The translations under genes were made by a program, and so were the position numbers. Under the pieces are notes generated by a model. That model did not search any database and was not told the DNA's origin. It saw only the letters and a list, made by a program, of their open reading frames with translations. Below are positions 7,884 through 17,125 of a DNA stretch of 64,000 bases, in pieces (position 1 is the stretch's first letter; every line of letters starts with the position of its first letter). Source of the stretch: Chryseobacterium sp. G0162 (GTDB taxonomy: Bacteria > Bacteroidota > Bacteroidia > Flavobacteriales > Weeksellaceae); NCBI RefSeq assembly GCF_003815715.1, contig NZ_CP033922.1:1240001-1304000 (forward strand), in the 5' to 3' direction.

Positions 7884-8462
7884 ATGATAAACATTGTTCT
7901 GTTCGGCCCTCCAGGAAGTGGAAAAGGAACACAAGCTCAGAATCTAATCGAGAAATTCAATTTAAAGCAGGTTTCAACAGGTGATCTTTTCAGATACAAT
8001 ATGAAAAATGACACTGAACTGGGAAAATTGGCTAAGTCTTATATCGATAAGGGAGAATTGGTTCCGGATCAGGTAACAACAGATATGCTGATTGACGAAA
8101 TCAGAAAACCTACCAACACTAATGGTTTTATCTTTGATGGATATCCAAGAACGACTGCTCAGACAGAAGCTTTGGAAAAAATCGTTAAAGAAGAATTAAA
8201 TGACGAGATTGACATCTGTCTCTCATTAATCGTAGAAGATAAAATTTTGGTGGAAAGACTTCTTAAAAGAGGAGAAACCAGCGGTAGATCAGATGACAGC
8301 AATGTAGAGATCATCGAAAACAGAATTAAAGAATATTATACTAAAACAGCAGAAGTAGCCGAACTTTATAAGCAACAAGGTAAATATGTTGAAGTAAACG
8401 GTGTAGGTGAAATTAATGAAATTTCCCAAAAACTTTTCGCTGAGGTAGAGAAAATTAAATAA
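7884..8462 (+). CDS. adk: Adenylate kinase
   Basis: It interconverts ATP + AMP and 2 ADP, keeping adenylate energy charge. The P-loop GPPGSGKGT is at residues 8-16. The AMP-binding region STGDLFRYNMKND and the FDGYPRTTAQTEAL segment follow. At 192 residues it has the short LID: after LLKRGETSGRSDDSNVE the helix begins directly, without the zinc-binding insertion of long forms. This size is normal in Bacteroidota. It sits 64 bases before obg, probably in the same transcript. Confidence 0.97.
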   Translation: MINIVLFGPPGSGKGTQAQNLIEKFNLKQVSTGDLFRYNMKNDTELGKLAKSYIDKGELVPDQVTTDMLIDEIRKPTNTNGFIFDGYPRTTAQTEALEKIVKEELNDEIDICLSLIVEDKILVERLLKRGETSGRSDDSNVEIIENRIKEYYTKTAEVAELYKQQGKYVEVNGVGEINEISQKLFAEVEKIK

Positions 8463-8522
8463 TCGAGATTCGGGATACGGGATTCGTATTTTCGTCCCGT
8501 AGCTCGCAACTCGTAACAAATA
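8463..8522. repeat. Word-iterated intergenic hairpin between adk and obg
   Basis: The spacer consists of repeated words (GATTCGGGATACGGGATTCG, then CTCGCAACTCGTAAC). TACGGGA pairs with TCCCGTA to make a hairpin. It resembles other word-built spacers in this window (7784, 15986, 31172). Confidence 0.45.
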
Positions 8523-8526
8523 CTAT

Positions 8527-9510
8527 ATGTCTAACTTTGTAGATTACGTAAAAATCCATTGTAAAAGCGGACACGGAGGTGCTGGTTCTGCCCACCTTCG
8601 CCGTGAAAAGTATATCCCTAAAGGTGGTCCCGATGGTGGCGACGGAGGTCGTGGTGGACACGTCATTATGAGAGGAAATGCACAGGAATGGACTTTACTT
8701 CCGCTTCGATACACCCGTCACATAAAAGCTGAACGTGGTGAAAACGGAGCAAAAAACCAGCTTACCGGTGCTGACGGTTCTGATATTTATATTGATGTTC
8801 CTATCGGAACGATCGCTAAAAATGAAGAAGGAGAAATTATTGGCGAAATCCTTGAGGACAAACAGGAAATCATTTTGATGGAAGGAGGAAAAGGAGGAAA
8901 AGGAAACGAATTCTTCAAATCTTCTACCAATCAAACTCCAAGATATGCTCAACCCGGAATGGATGGGCAGGAAGGCTATATTGTCTTCGAACTTAAAATT
9001 TTGGCCGATGTAGGATTGGTTGGGTTTCCAAATGCCGGAAAATCTACACTTCTTGCTTCTGTATCTGCAGCAAAACCTAAGATTGCCAACTATGCCTTTA
9101 CTACCCTGACTCCTAACCTTGGAATTGTGGATTACAGAAATTACAAATCATTTGTAATGGCTGATATCCCGGGAATCATTGAAGGGGCAGCAGAAGGAAA
9201 AGGATTAGGACACAGATTCCTGAGACATATTGAAAGAAACTCTATCCTCTTGTTTTTGATTCCTGCAGATTCTGAAGATCACTTCCAGGAGTTTAAAATT
9301 CTGGAAAATGAATTAAAGGAATACAATCCTGAGCTTTTAGATAAAGACTTCATTGTTTCCGTTTCAAAATCTGATCTTTTGGATAATGAACTGAAAAAAG
9401 AAATTGCTGCTGAATTCCCAGAGAACAAACAGCCATTATTCTTTTCAGGAGTTACCGGAGAGGGTCTTATTGAACTGAAAGATGCCATCTGGAAACAACT
9501 GCATGGATAA
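8527..9510 (+). CDS. obg: Obg/CgtA GTPase
   Basis: An essential GTPase that binds the large ribosomal subunit precursor and links ribosome maturation with growth. The N-terminal Obg fold (about 1-158) is glycine-rich, with [14 protein letters not shown] and [11 protein letters not shown]. The G domain follows with G1 GFPNAGKST (166-174), G3 DIPGIIEGA (switch II) and G4-like SKSD. At 327 residues it ends soon after the G domain and lacks the long C-terminal extension of some relatives. The last codons overlap the start of the next gene, so translation of that gene is probably coupled. Confidence 0.96.
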   Translation: MSNFVDYVKIHCKSGHGGAGSAHLRREKYIPKGGPDGGDGGRGGHVIMRGNAQEWTLLPLRYTRHIKAERGENGAKNQLTGADGSDIYIDVPIGTIAKNEEGEIIGEILEDKQEIILMEGGKGGKGNEFFKSSTNQTPRYAQPGMDGQEGYIVFELKILADVGLVGFPNAGKSTLLASVSAAKPKIANYAFTTLTPNLGIVDYRNYKSFVMADIPGIIEGAAEGKGLGHRFLRHIERNSILLFLIPADSEDHFQEFKILENELKEYNPELLDKDFIVSVSKSDLLDNELKKEIAAEFPENKQPLFFSGVTGEGLIELKDAIWKQLHG

Positions 9511-10072
9511 GAAAATAATTACAGTTTTACTTTTTGTAATTCATCAATATTACTTCTCACAAAGTAATACTTCAAAAATAGACAGCCTCGGGACGATCCC
9601 CGAGGTTGAGTCTTTTATAAGATCCTGTTCCAAAAGCAAAGATGATTTTCTTTCTAAATTTACATTGAAAACCATCAAGGATTTTGATAACACGGTCATT
9701 TCTCCAAAAATTAAGAAAAAAGCAAAAGCCTTAGGTGTTGGTAAAAGCTTTTACAAGGGAGACTTCAATCATGATGGCAGAACCGATCTCCTTTTTATAG
9801 GTGATAATAAAAGCTGTATACAAACTTCCATGGACTCAAAAAAAGAGACCTCCTGTAATACCAGTGTCAAGGTAATCTTCGACTTGGAATCGGGGTATGT
9901 ACTTAAAGATGTGATGCGACGTCATCGTGATTTTACCATTCCAAAAGTCATCAAAATTAATGGAATGGATTATATTAACATCACCTATGAAGACAACAGC
10001 ATGTTTTCTAATACACCCGAAAAAATGTTATCTAAAATTCTAACCTATAAATTTGATGATTTCATAGAATAG
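9503..10072 (+). CDS. Secreted protein with a calcium-loop-like motif, function unknown
   Basis: I do not recognise the family. The protein has 189 residues with a signal peptide ([20 protein letters not shown]). Near 86-96 is [11 protein letters not shown], the pattern of FG-GAP/VCBS or EF-hand-like calcium loops. Later strands include [16 protein letters not shown] and [12 protein letters not shown]. The start was chosen at MDKK because the signal peptide begins there. This ATG lies inside the final codons of obg (8-base overlap), suggesting coupled translation. It is followed by two DUF6438-type genes, the first damaged. Confidence 0.7.
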   Translation: MDKKIITVLLFVIHQYYFSQSNTSKIDSLGTIPEVESFIRSCSKSKDDFLSKFTLKTIKDFDNTVISPKIKKKAKALGVGKSFYKGDFNHDGRTDLLFIGDNKSCIQTSMDSKKETSCNTSVKVIFDLESGYVLKDVMRRHRDFTIPKVIKINGMDYINITYEDNSMFSNTPEKMLSKILTYKFDDFIE

Positions 10073-10074
10073 AA

Positions 10075-10548
10075 TACAATTCCCAACCGAAAAAGCATTC
10101 TATTAAACAGATTTCTTACAAAGCAGGGCCATGCTACGGAACCTGCCCCATGTTTGAATTAGAACTCAATAAAAATAAGATTTCTACATTCACAGCATTT
10201 GCTTTTAACTTCATAGATGATAATGATCGAGCAGCAGCAGCTAATGCAATCGGAAATTTAAATAAAGGTAAAAATGAAGGGGTTTTTAAAAGTCAGATAA
10301 AGCCTTCAGACATTGCTGCTATTGAAGAGCTATTGAATTATATTGACTTTCCAAACCTCAATAACAGTTATTCAATCTCCGCAACTGATAATCCGTCCTC
10401 TACCCTTACGATTGTTTACAATACTGGAAAAATAAAAAAAATAAAGAAGATTGAAGACTACGGGTTAGTAGGAACTTATGGGCTTAAAAAACTTTATAAA
10501 ATCTTGTTCAACCTAAGATTTAATCAGGACTGGGAAAAGATGCCTTAA
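10075..10548 (+). pseudogene. DUF6438-like gene, apparently missing its 5' end
   Basis: From 10150 an ATG gives 132 residues, but the same frame is open upstream to a TGA at 10057 and encodes ISYKAGPCYGTCPMFEL across that ATG. The CYGTCP motif matches CFGFCP in the lipoprotein encoded just downstream at 10596, where it follows a signal peptide. Here neither ATG, GTG nor TTG, nor any signal peptide, precedes the conserved motif. Starting at 10150 would delete both cysteines. I infer loss of the lipoprotein leader, perhaps by deletion against the upstream gene. An unusual start codon remains possible. Confidence 0.6.
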
Positions 10549-10595
10549 AACTCTTTGGAACAATTATTGGAAGACTGTTTATAAAATTGTCGGCT

Positions 10596-11084
10596 ATGAA
10601 ATATGTCCTAGGCCTTTGTGCTTTTATATTTATATTTTCCTGTACTTCTCAGAAAGTAAATTCTAAATATTCTAAAATAGAATATCAGGCAACTCCCTGT
10701 TTTGGATTCTGTCCTGTATTCACAATGACCATCAATCCGGATAGAACAGCCGTTTTTAAAGCAGAGCACTTTAATTTTAATGATAAGCCTTCAAAAGACG
10801 AATTTTCCAAACCTCGCGAAGGAACTTTTAAAGGAACTATTAAAGAAGAGGATTACAATAAACTCATCAGTTTACTAGATGGTTTAGAAGTAAAAAACTT
10901 GAAGGACAAATACGGAGAAAAAAACATCACGGATTTACCTACCTCTTATTTAAAAATCAAATTTGATGATGGTACTTCAAAAAATGTGGAAGATTATGGA
11001 AAACGTGGAAGTGAAAAACTCTCAGAAGTATATCATTTTTTTGAAGATCTGAGAAAGAACCAGCAATGGACTAAGGTGAAATAA
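10596..11084 (+). CDS. DUF6438-type lipoprotein
   Basis: A predicted lipoprotein of 162 residues. The lipobox is IFIFSC after a hydrophobic stretch (MKYVLGLCAFIFIFS). The mature part starts with IEYQATPCFGFCPVFTMTI, the paired-cysteine motif of DUF6438, followed by a tail ending EDLRKNQQWTKVK. The ATG of MKYV was preferred over a TTG three codons earlier because the signal peptide is complete from there. It is a clear paralogue of the damaged gene just upstream, which ends in LRFNQDWEKMP. Function is unknown; membrane anchoring is inferred from the lipobox. Confidence 0.75.
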   Translation: MKYVLGLCAFIFIFSCTSQKVNSKYSKIEYQATPCFGFCPVFTMTINPDRTAVFKAEHFNFNDKPSKDEFSKPREGTFKGTIKEEDYNKLISLLDGLEVKNLKDKYGEKNITDLPTSYLKIKFDDGTSKNVEDYGKRGSEKLSEVYHFFEDLRKNQQWTKVK

Positions 11085-11105
11085 AATATCTAAATTATAT
11101 TCTGA

Positions 11106-11141
11106 AAAATAATTCCTCTTTAAAGAGGAATTATTTTTTTT
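11106..11141 (+). terminator. Intrinsic terminator after the lipoprotein gene
   Basis: AATAATTCCTCTTT pairs perfectly with AAAGAGGAATTATT and is followed by a run of T. Confidence 0.88.
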
Positions 11142-11273
11142 AAGCCTTTCGATTTCTCTACTTTTGATATAATCCTGACAATTCCAAATTAAAAACATGT
11201 TCATCTCTCCCCTTTCTCACCTACAACGATCTACCAATCAAACAGAGGTTATTAAGTTCTTAATTTTTTAACC

Positions 11274-11281
11274 TACCTTTG
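11274..11281 (+). promoter_or_regulatory. Promoter -7 box of the RhlE-like helicase
   Basis: TACCTTTG matches TAnnTTTG. Transcription would begin near 11287, which excludes a translation start at 11279 and supports the TTG at 11339. Confidence 0.6.
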
Positions 11282-11338
11282 CAGAATGTAATTCTTTCAG
11301 ACAGAGGGAATTTTTATTTAAATTTTAAAATAATTCAT

Positions 11339-12649
11339 TTGAATTTTACAGACTTAAACTTAATAGAACCTATTGCTAAAGCAATCCAGGAACAGGGATA
11401 TACAACTCCAACGCCCATTCAGGAAAGATCTATTCCTGAAATTTTACAAGGCAAAGACTTTTTAGGCTGTGCACAAACCGGAACAGGGAAAACAGCAGCA
11501 TTTGCCATTCCTATTTTACAGAATCTATCTAAAAATAAAATACCGAACAAAAATATTAAAGCCTTAATCCTAACGCCTACCAGAGAATTGGCGATTCAGA
11601 TTGAGGAAAACATTCATGCTTACGGTAAATATCTTCCTTTAAAAGAACTTGTTATTTTCGGCGGGGTGAAACAGGGGAACCAGGAAGCTGCACTCAAAAG
11701 AGGTGTTGATATTTTGGTAGCTACACCGGGAAGACTTCTTGACTTCATTGCCCAGGGTATTATTAGCTTAAAAAATCTTGAAATATTTGTTCTTGATGAA
11801 GCAGACAGAATGCTTGACATGGGATTTGTACATGATGTGAAAAGAATCATCAAACTTTTACCACAGAAAAGACAGACTTTGTTTTTCTCTGCAACGATGC
11901 CGGGAGAAATTCAGAAACTGGCTAATTCTATCCTGAACAATCCTGTAAAAGTAGAAGTTACTCCGGTTTCCTCTACTGCAGATACCATTAAACAATCCGT
12001 TTATTTTGTAGAAAAAGAAAACAAGCTAAATTTATTATCTCATATTCTCCAAAATGATATTGCGGATTCCGTATTGGTATTTTCCAGAACAAAGCATGGT
12101 GCTGATAAAATCGCCAGAAAGCTTCAAAAAGACAATATCTCTGCAGAGGCTATTCATGGGAACAAATCTCAAAATGCAAGACAGAACGCCCTTAATAACT
12201 TCAAATCAGGGAAAACAAGAGTTCTGGTAGCTACTGATATTGCAGCAAGAGGAATTGATATTGATGAATTAAAATTCGTTATCAACTTTGAACTTTCCGA
12301 TGTTTCTGAAACCTATGTACACAGAATCGGAAGAACAGGTAGAGCCGGAGCAGAAGGAACTTCTATTTCTTTTGTAGATGGATTAGACCTTCTTAATCTG
12401 AAAAATACAGAAAAACTAATTGGGAAGAAAATTCCTATTATTAAAGACCATCCGTTCCATACAGATGATCTTGTAGCACAGAAAAGAGATTCCAATAATA
12501 AGCCTGTTCAGCCAGGTGGGGAGAAACCAAAGAGGCCTAACAATAATTCCAGACCCAATAATAGAAATAAAAAGAAGCCTAACCCTTCAGAAACTCCTTC
12601 TACTGGATTTAAAAAGCCTAAGAATAAGAATTTTACAAGAAAGAAATAA
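11339..12649 (+). CDS. DEAD-box RNA helicase, RhlE-like
   Basis: An ATP-dependent RNA helicase of about 436 residues. Visible motifs in order are the Q motif ([13 protein letters not shown]), motif I AQTGTGKT, Ia PTRELA, Ib [24 protein letters not shown], then in domain 2 [21 protein letters not shown] and [11 protein letters not shown] basic, Asn/Lys/Pro-rich tail (about 385-436) probably binds RNA. No ATG fits: the first plausible codon is the TTG at 11339, giving [16 protein letters not shown], which is how RhlE proteins of this group begin. The gene is convergent with the acyltransferase gene, the stops lying 3 bases apart. Confidence 0.93.
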   Translation: MNFTDLNLIEPIAKAIQEQGYTTPTPIQERSIPEILQGKDFLGCAQTGTGKTAAFAIPILQNLSKNKIPNKNIKALILTPTRELAIQIEENIHAYGKYLPLKELVIFGGVKQGNQEAALKRGVDILVATPGRLLDFIAQGIISLKNLEIFVLDEADRMLDMGFVHDVKRIIKLLPQKRQTLFFSATMPGEIQKLANSILNNPVKVEVTPVSSTADTIKQSVYFVEKENKLNLLSHILQNDIADSVLVFSRTKHGADKIARKLQKDNISAEAIHGNKSQNARQNALNNFKSGKTRVLVATDIAARGIDIDELKFVINFELSDVSETYVHRIGRTGRAGAEGTSISFVDGLDLLNLKNTEKLIGKKIPIIKDHPFHTDDLVAQKRDSNNKPVQPGGEKPKRPNNNSRPNNRNKKKPNPSETPSTGFKKPKNKNFTRKK

Positions 12650-12652
12650 AGA

Positions 12653-13720
12653 TTACTGAGAGATGTTTCTGTAACTACTTTTCAGAGCAAGAAATCTTTT
12701 TTCATAATGCTGATATGAAAAGTGCGCGATCCATACTGTTATCAATGGGATCATCAGATAACTTGAAACAATGACGGCATAATCACTTATATTGTATTTT
12801 GAAACCAATTGAAGTAAAATAAACCCTATGGATTGCATTACAATGGTGTGATACATATAGATTCCATAAGAAATTTTTCCAAGATAAATCAGTTTTTTAT
12901 TTTCAAAAAAACTGATTTTTTTTTGGGTAAAGAAAATAAGGAAAAAACCAAACAGAACCATACTGAAAACTCTGTACTGAAATTCAGACATACTATTAAT
13001 AAATAGGTCTGTCGTAAAATAAATCAGGAGGAGTACACCGCTTATGATCTGAAGAATATTGCAATATTTATTAGTTTTAAACTTTAGCAAAGAGCACCAT
13101 CCCGCAAAAGAGAAATAGAAAAACATCATTCTATATTCATCTAAGAATTCAAGACCGGGCATATGATATAACCCTATGAATAGAACGGTGAAGATCAGTA
13201 AGAATGCTTTGATATTCTTTAAAGAAATCAACAAAATAAGAGGAGCAATCAGCAGGTAAAATTGCTCTTCTATTCCTATAGACCAGAGTATTTCAAGAAT
13301 CCCTCCTGGTTCGAAAGTTGCAAATATGTTAGGAAAGAATGTAAAAAGGAGAATTATTCCTTCCCATAGATTGTATTCACTTTTAAATTCAAAACCTAGT
13401 TGTGGAAGAATAATATTGTAGTATAGTAATCCTATAATGGCCACGAGATAATACAGGGGAAAAATCCTGATTATCCTTCTGATATAGAAGTTCTTCAGAT
13501 TTATTTTACCGGTAATTCTTTTTTCATCAAACAGCTGTCTGATAATAAGAAAACCGCTTAAAGAGAAAAACATATATACAGCTTCACGTCCTTTATCAAA
13601 CAGAGGTAAACCATAAAAAGTAGGCAATCCTCTGTTATCAAAAAACTGGGGAATATGAAAAATCACAACCAATAAAGCCAGGAAAAATCTCAAGGAAGTA
13701 ATATTAGGAAGTCTTTTCAT
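12653..13720 (-). CDS. Acyltransferase 3 family membrane protein
   Basis: An integral membrane protein of 355 residues with about ten hydrophobic segments. It opens with the family hallmark RFFLALLVVIFHIPQFF, containing the conserved His. Later come FSLSGFLIIRQLFDE and FYIRRIIRIFPLYYLVAI, the other two classical motifs. WSIGIEEQFYLLIAPLIL holds the conserved EEQFY. Members acetylate or succinylate sugars of polysaccharides and lipopolysaccharide at the inner membrane. The acceptor here is unknown, and no polysaccharide genes are adjacent. It stands just downstream of the TatD gene in the same direction. Confidence 0.9.
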   Translation of the reverse strand: MKRLPNITSLRFFLALLVVIFHIPQFFDNRGLPTFYGLPLFDKGREAVYMFFSLSGFLIIRQLFDEKRITGKINLKNFYIRRIIRIFPLYYLVAIIGLLYYNIILPQLGFEFKSEYNLWEGIILLFTFFPNIFATFEPGGILEILWSIGIEEQFYLLIAPLILLISLKNIKAFLLIFTVLFIGLYHMPGLEFLDEYRMMFFYFSFAGWCSLLKFKTNKYCNILQIISGVLLLIYFTTDLFINSMSEFQYRVFSMVLFGFFLIFFTQKKISFFENKKLIYLGKISYGIYMYHTIVMQSIGFILLQLVSKYNISDYAVIVSSYLMIPLITVWIAHFSYQHYEKRFLALKSSYRNISQ

Positions 13721-13734
13721 ATTTAATTTATCTC

Positions 13735-14499
13735 TTAGATAGCAAAAATCTTCTTTGCATTTTCCGTAGTAATCCTGTCTATCTCAGTAAAATCTTTACC
13801 ATAAATATTCACCAACTTCCCGGCTACAAGATCAAGATACGAGCTCTCATTTCTTTTTCCTCTGTGTGGAACCGGAGCTAAATAAGGAGAATCTGTTTCC
13901 AAAACAATTTTATCTAAAGGAACTTCATTCAAAAACTGATCAATTTTCCCATTTTTAAAAGTCACTACTCCACCAATACCTAAAATGAAGTTCAGGTCAA
14001 TTGCAAGCTGTGCCTGCTCCAGATTTCCTGAAAAACAATGAAATATTCCTCTTAATTGGGGATGTTTCTTTCTTTCCAGCACTTCGAAGGTTTCATCAAA
14101 GCTTTCTCTGGTATGGATTACAATCGGAAGGTCTTTTTCTATCGCCCAATCAATCTGCTGTTCGAAAGCCTGTACCTGAATATCCAAAGTTGTTTTATCC
14201 CAATACAGGTCAATTCCGATCTCCCCTATTGCAGGAAAATGTCTTTGGTCAAGATAATTCTTAACGATTTCCAGCTCTTTTTCCCAGGATTCAGGTTTTA
14301 CATAGCACGGATGAAGCCCCATCATTGAAAAAATCTGTCCGGGATATTCAGCTTCCAGCTGCAACATTTTCCCGTGGGATTCGGAATCAATAGCAGGAAG
14401 ATAAAACTCTGTAATTCCTTTATCCAAAGCTCTTTGAATGGCTTCTTTTCTATCTGCATCAAATTCTTCTGCATATAAATGGGTATGTGTATCAATCAT
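13735..14499 (-). CDS. TatD-family metal-dependent hydrolase (DNase)
   Basis: A TIM-barrel hydrolase of 254 residues, cytoplasmic. Metal ligands are visible in MIDTHTHLYAEEFD (His5, His7), in AIGEIGIDLYWD (Glu), in PIVIHTRESFDE, in GIFHCFSGN and in LETDSPYLAPVPHRGKRNE (Asp). TatD proteins are 3'-5' exonucleases acting in DNA repair and degradation. Only 5 bases separate it from the upstream DUF4269 gene, so the two and the GSCFA gene probably share a transcript. Confidence 0.93.
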   Translation of the reverse strand: MIDTHTHLYAEEFDADRKEAIQRALDKGITEFYLPAIDSESHGKMLQLEAEYPGQIFSMMGLHPCYVKPESWEKELEIVKNYLDQRHFPAIGEIGIDLYWDKTTLDIQVQAFEQQIDWAIEKDLPIVIHTRESFDETFEVLERKKHPQLRGIFHCFSGNLEQAQLAIDLNFILGIGGVVTFKNGKIDQFLNEVPLDKIVLETDSPYLAPVPHRGKRNESSYLDLVAGKLVNIYGKDFTEIDRITTENAKKIFAI

Positions 14500-14504
14500 T
14501 TTAT

Positions 14505-15026
14505 TTAAAATTTCAACAGATCTTTATAAGGATTTTCAAGGCCCAGCAACATTCCGAAGGCCGGCTCTGTTTTGATTCCCTTTTTTTTAAGTTCTATTAT
14601 TTTTTGTTTAAATTCTTCTCCTTTTTCCTGTAATATTTTGTGTTCAGCAATCATATGAAGGTAAGCATTTTGCTGAGTCGTAGGTTTATTTTGTCCAAAA
14701 ATTTCAATAGGAAGCCCTTCTAACATAAAATTTAATGTAATGCATTTTTCGCCGTTTACAATGGGATATTCCACTCCTACATCATGAGGAATAAAGCGAC
14801 TCAACATTAAATCATCTAGAAAGTCTTCTTCAAATTTTAAATCCACCTCAAAAATAAGATCGAGATCACTTCCTTCTATGTCAATTTCAATAGGAATGGT
14901 TCCTGCTAAAATTGGTGAATACTCTTTTAGCTTTTCAAAAATGCGATGCTTTGTGAGAATTTCATAAGCTCTTCTTTGCCTTTCATTTCCTGTTTTCAGA
15001 TAGTCGATCTTTGTAAAATCAATCAT
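14505..15026 (-). CDS. DUF4269 nucleotidyltransferase-like protein
   Basis: A soluble protein of 173 residues. The stretch AGTIPIEIDIEGSDLDLIFE resembles the minimal nucleotidyltransferase catalytic signature (GS followed by spaced acidic residues), with the acids at about D54 and D56. A third acid may lie in KCITLNFMLEGLPIEIFGQ. The family (DUF4269) has no established substrate. The stop-side neighbour is tatD and the upstream gene overlaps by 4 bases, which indicates translational coupling with the GSCFA gene. Confidence 0.8.
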   Translation of the reverse strand: MIDFTKIDYLKTGNERQRRAYEILTKHRIFEKLKEYSPILAGTIPIEIDIEGSDLDLIFEVDLKFEEDFLDDLMLSRFIPHDVGVEYPIVNGEKCITLNFMLEGLPIEIFGQNKPTTQQNAYLHMIAEHKILQEKGEEFKQKIIELKKKGIKTEPAFGMLLGLENPYKDLLKF

Positions 15027-15976
15027 TTGAATATGGTATGTTTTACTTTTTTTCTTTGATTTTCGATTCTCTGATCCAATTTTCCCCTGAATTCTATAAA
15101 TTTAGGATCTTTTACATCATTGGTTCTATGCTCCAGTGCCCGCATGATCTTAAAATTTTCTTTAATAAATTCTTTAGTCTCTTCTGAAAAATAAGAGTCT
15201 CCAAACTTATCAAAAATATAATTAACGGCCTGAGTACTTGGATGAATCATATCTTCTTTATAGAAACGATAATCCCGCAAATCATCCATCAAAATCTCAT
15301 AAACAGGGAGATAATGACAGTCTTCAAACAGGGAAATAGATTCATGAATGGCGGTAATTAACTTGGACTTGCTTAACTGATTCTCCACCATTCCATCTTT
15401 GGTATGCCTTACCGGAGAAACAGAAAACAAAATCTGAACTCCTTCTTTACAGATATCCTTAAGTTCCAGAATGGTATTGTAAATGGACCCTGTAAGCTCC
15501 TGATGGGTAAGCAGCCTCTTCTCAAAGAATTTCTGAGGAATCTTATGACAGTTGGCTACCAGTTTTTGCTTTGGAAGAAACTCATAAATGAAAGAAGATC
15601 CATAAGTAATAATAATCCAGTCAGCTTCCTGAAGGAATGCATTTCCTGTTTCAATGGCTCCATTAATCTTGTCTAAAGTCTGATGAATATACCTGGTATC
15701 AAAACTCGTATGATGATCTAAAGAAATATATTCTTCATTATAAACAATCAACTCATCTTCTATATAAAACTCCGAATCATGAAGCCTTTTTACTGCATTA
15801 TTGATGGAAAAGGGATTAAAAATTGTCCCAAAAGGATTATTTAGCGTCTGAAGCTGGCCATCTTTCAGTAATTCAGTCATTTCAGAGGCAAAGCAGGAAC
15901 CAATTGAGAATATCCTATCTTCAATCTCTATCTTCTTCTCTGATTTCGGAATATCAACTTCTGTTCTGAATTTCAT
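15023..15976 (-). CDS. GSCFA-domain protein
   Basis: A protein of 317 residues named for its own motif: GSCFASEM occurs near residue 25, as in the GSCFA family, thought to be related to SGNH/GDSL hydrolases. A later block, FYKEDMIHPSTQAVNYIF, has the D-x-x-H arrangement used as acid and base in SGNH enzymes. No signal peptide is seen. The start was placed at MKFRTEVDIPKSEK; an in-frame ATG 13 codons earlier lies in a word-repeat spacer and is unlikely. Activity and substrate are unproven. It is transcribed with DUF4269 and tatD. Confidence 0.82.
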   Translation of the reverse strand: MKFRTEVDIPKSEKKIEIEDRIFSIGSCFASEMTELLKDGQLQTLNNPFGTIFNPFSINNAVKRLHDSEFYIEDELIVYNEEYISLDHHTSFDTRYIHQTLDKINGAIETGNAFLQEADWIIITYGSSFIYEFLPKQKLVANCHKIPQKFFEKRLLTHQELTGSIYNTILELKDICKEGVQILFSVSPVRHTKDGMVENQLSKSKLITAIHESISLFEDCHYLPVYEILMDDLRDYRFYKEDMIHPSTQAVNYIFDKFGDSYFSEETKEFIKENFKIMRALEHRTNDVKDPKFIEFRGKLDQRIENQRKKVKHTIFK

Positions 15977-15985
15977 TGTATAGAT

Positions 15986-16046
15986 TTTAGGTGGGAGGCA
16001 ATAGGTAGCAGGCAATTCTGCGACCTACTCCCTATCATCTGCAACC
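15986..16046. repeat. Word-iterated intergenic hairpin
   Basis: GGCAATAGGTAGCAGGCAAT on one side faces GCGACCTACTCCCTATCATC on the other. Words such as TAGGTAGCAGG and CCTACTCCCTA form an imperfect stem. It belongs to the same style of spacer as those at 7784, 8463 and 31172. Confidence 0.45.
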
Positions 16047-16050
16047 TTAT

Positions 16051-17022
16051 TTAGCTTTCTCTTCTTAATAAATAGTTGGCCAGTTCAATGAACGGCTTTT
16101 TCTTTTCTTCAGGAATATCAATTTTCTGCAGATAGCTTTGTCCGATTTCATTGTGTTTTTCGATCAGACGAAGGGCTTTTTCATCTACTTTTGTTCTTCT
16201 GAATATCTTTTCAACACCGTAGATTTTATCGATGTTATCAGTCTTTTTAGAATACCAGTAATCCAGTTCTTTTCTTTCTTCTTCTGTCGCATGTTCTCTT
16301 GCTAACAGATAAAGAACTGTTTTCTTGTTCTCATAAATATCTCCGGCATGTTTTTTACCAAACTGTGCCTGATCTCCGAATACATCAAGATAATCATCCA
16401 TAATCTGGAATGCGATTCCGATGTGTTTTCCAAAGTTGAAAATCGCTTTAGCATCTTTAAAATCAGCCTTTGCAATTAAAGCTCCGATCTCAAAAGAAGA
16501 AGCACTCAATACTCCTGTTTTATAGGTAATCATTCTGATATAATCATCAAAAGTTACATTCTCCTGAGTTTCGAAATTAATATCATACTGCTGTCCCTCA
16601 CATAAAAGAAGACCAGTATGGGTAAAGATTCGGATACAGGCTTTAAAGATTTCAGGTTCAAGATCTTCAAAGAATTTATATGCTTTAAGCATCAATCCGT
16701 CTCCAGAAAGAATCCCCACATTAATTCCATGTAAGGTATGGATTGTAGGCTTATTTCTTCTTAAAGGAGCCTCATCCATAATATCATCATGAATCAGGGT
16801 GAAATTATGGAAAAACTCGATAGCCAAAGCCGGTTTTATAGCCTGCTTCAGATCTCCACCGAACAGATCACAAGCCATCAGCACCATAATGGGACGAAGA
16901 CGTTTTCCACCATGGGAAATAATATAATTCATCGGCTCATATAACTGCGTAGGCTTATCTTTAAAAGTATACTTATTGATGGCGTCCCCAACAAGCTGCT
17001 GGTATCTGTCTAAAAATTCCAT
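16051..17022 (-). CDS. Polyprenyl (isoprenoid) diphosphate synthase
   Basis: It condenses isopentenyl diphosphate with allylic diphosphates to build isoprenoid chains for quinones or other lipids. The protein has 323 residues. The first aspartate-rich motif is DDIMDE (79-84), preceded by FFHNFTLIH and followed by LRRNKPTIHT. The second is QIMDDYLDVFGD (about 204-215). GGKRLRP near 38-44 binds the diphosphate. The product length cannot be read with certainty. A TATTTTTG promoter box lies at 17041-17048, so it has its own promoter apart from the phosphate genes upstream. Confidence 0.93.
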   Translation of the reverse strand: MEFLDRYQQLVGDAINKYTFKDKPTQLYEPMNYIISHGGKRLRPIMVLMACDLFGGDLKQAIKPALAIEFFHNFTLIHDDIMDEAPLRRNKPTIHTLHGINVGILSGDGLMLKAYKFFEDLEPEIFKACIRIFTHTGLLLCEGQQYDINFETQENVTFDDYIRMITYKTGVLSASSFEIGALIAKADFKDAKAIFNFGKHIGIAFQIMDDYLDVFGDQAQFGKKHAGDIYENKKTVLYLLAREHATEEERKELDYWYSKKTDNIDKIYGVEKIFRRTKVDEKALRLIEKHNEIGQSYLQKIDIPEEKKKPFIELANYLLRRES

Positions 17023-17040
17023 AAAATCTTATAATTTGAA

Positions 17041-17048
17041 CAAAAATA
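17041..17048 (-). promoter_or_regulatory. Promoter -7 box of the polyprenyl synthase gene
   Basis: The minus strand reads TATTTTTG, a full TAnnTTTG match, 19 bases before the start codon. Confidence 0.55.
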
Positions 17049-17070
17049 CGATTTTTCAAGGCTTTATAAA

Positions 17071-17101
17071 ACAAAAAACTTTGCCCAAATGGACAAAGTT
17101 T
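17071..17101 (-). terminator. Intrinsic terminator of the phosphate transporter operon
   Basis: On the minus strand AAACTTTGTCC and GGGCAAAGTTT form a stem with one mismatch and an ATTT loop, followed by TTTGTTTT. Confidence 0.85.
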
Positions 17102-17125
17102 ATATGATAATTGTGATTTTTTATC

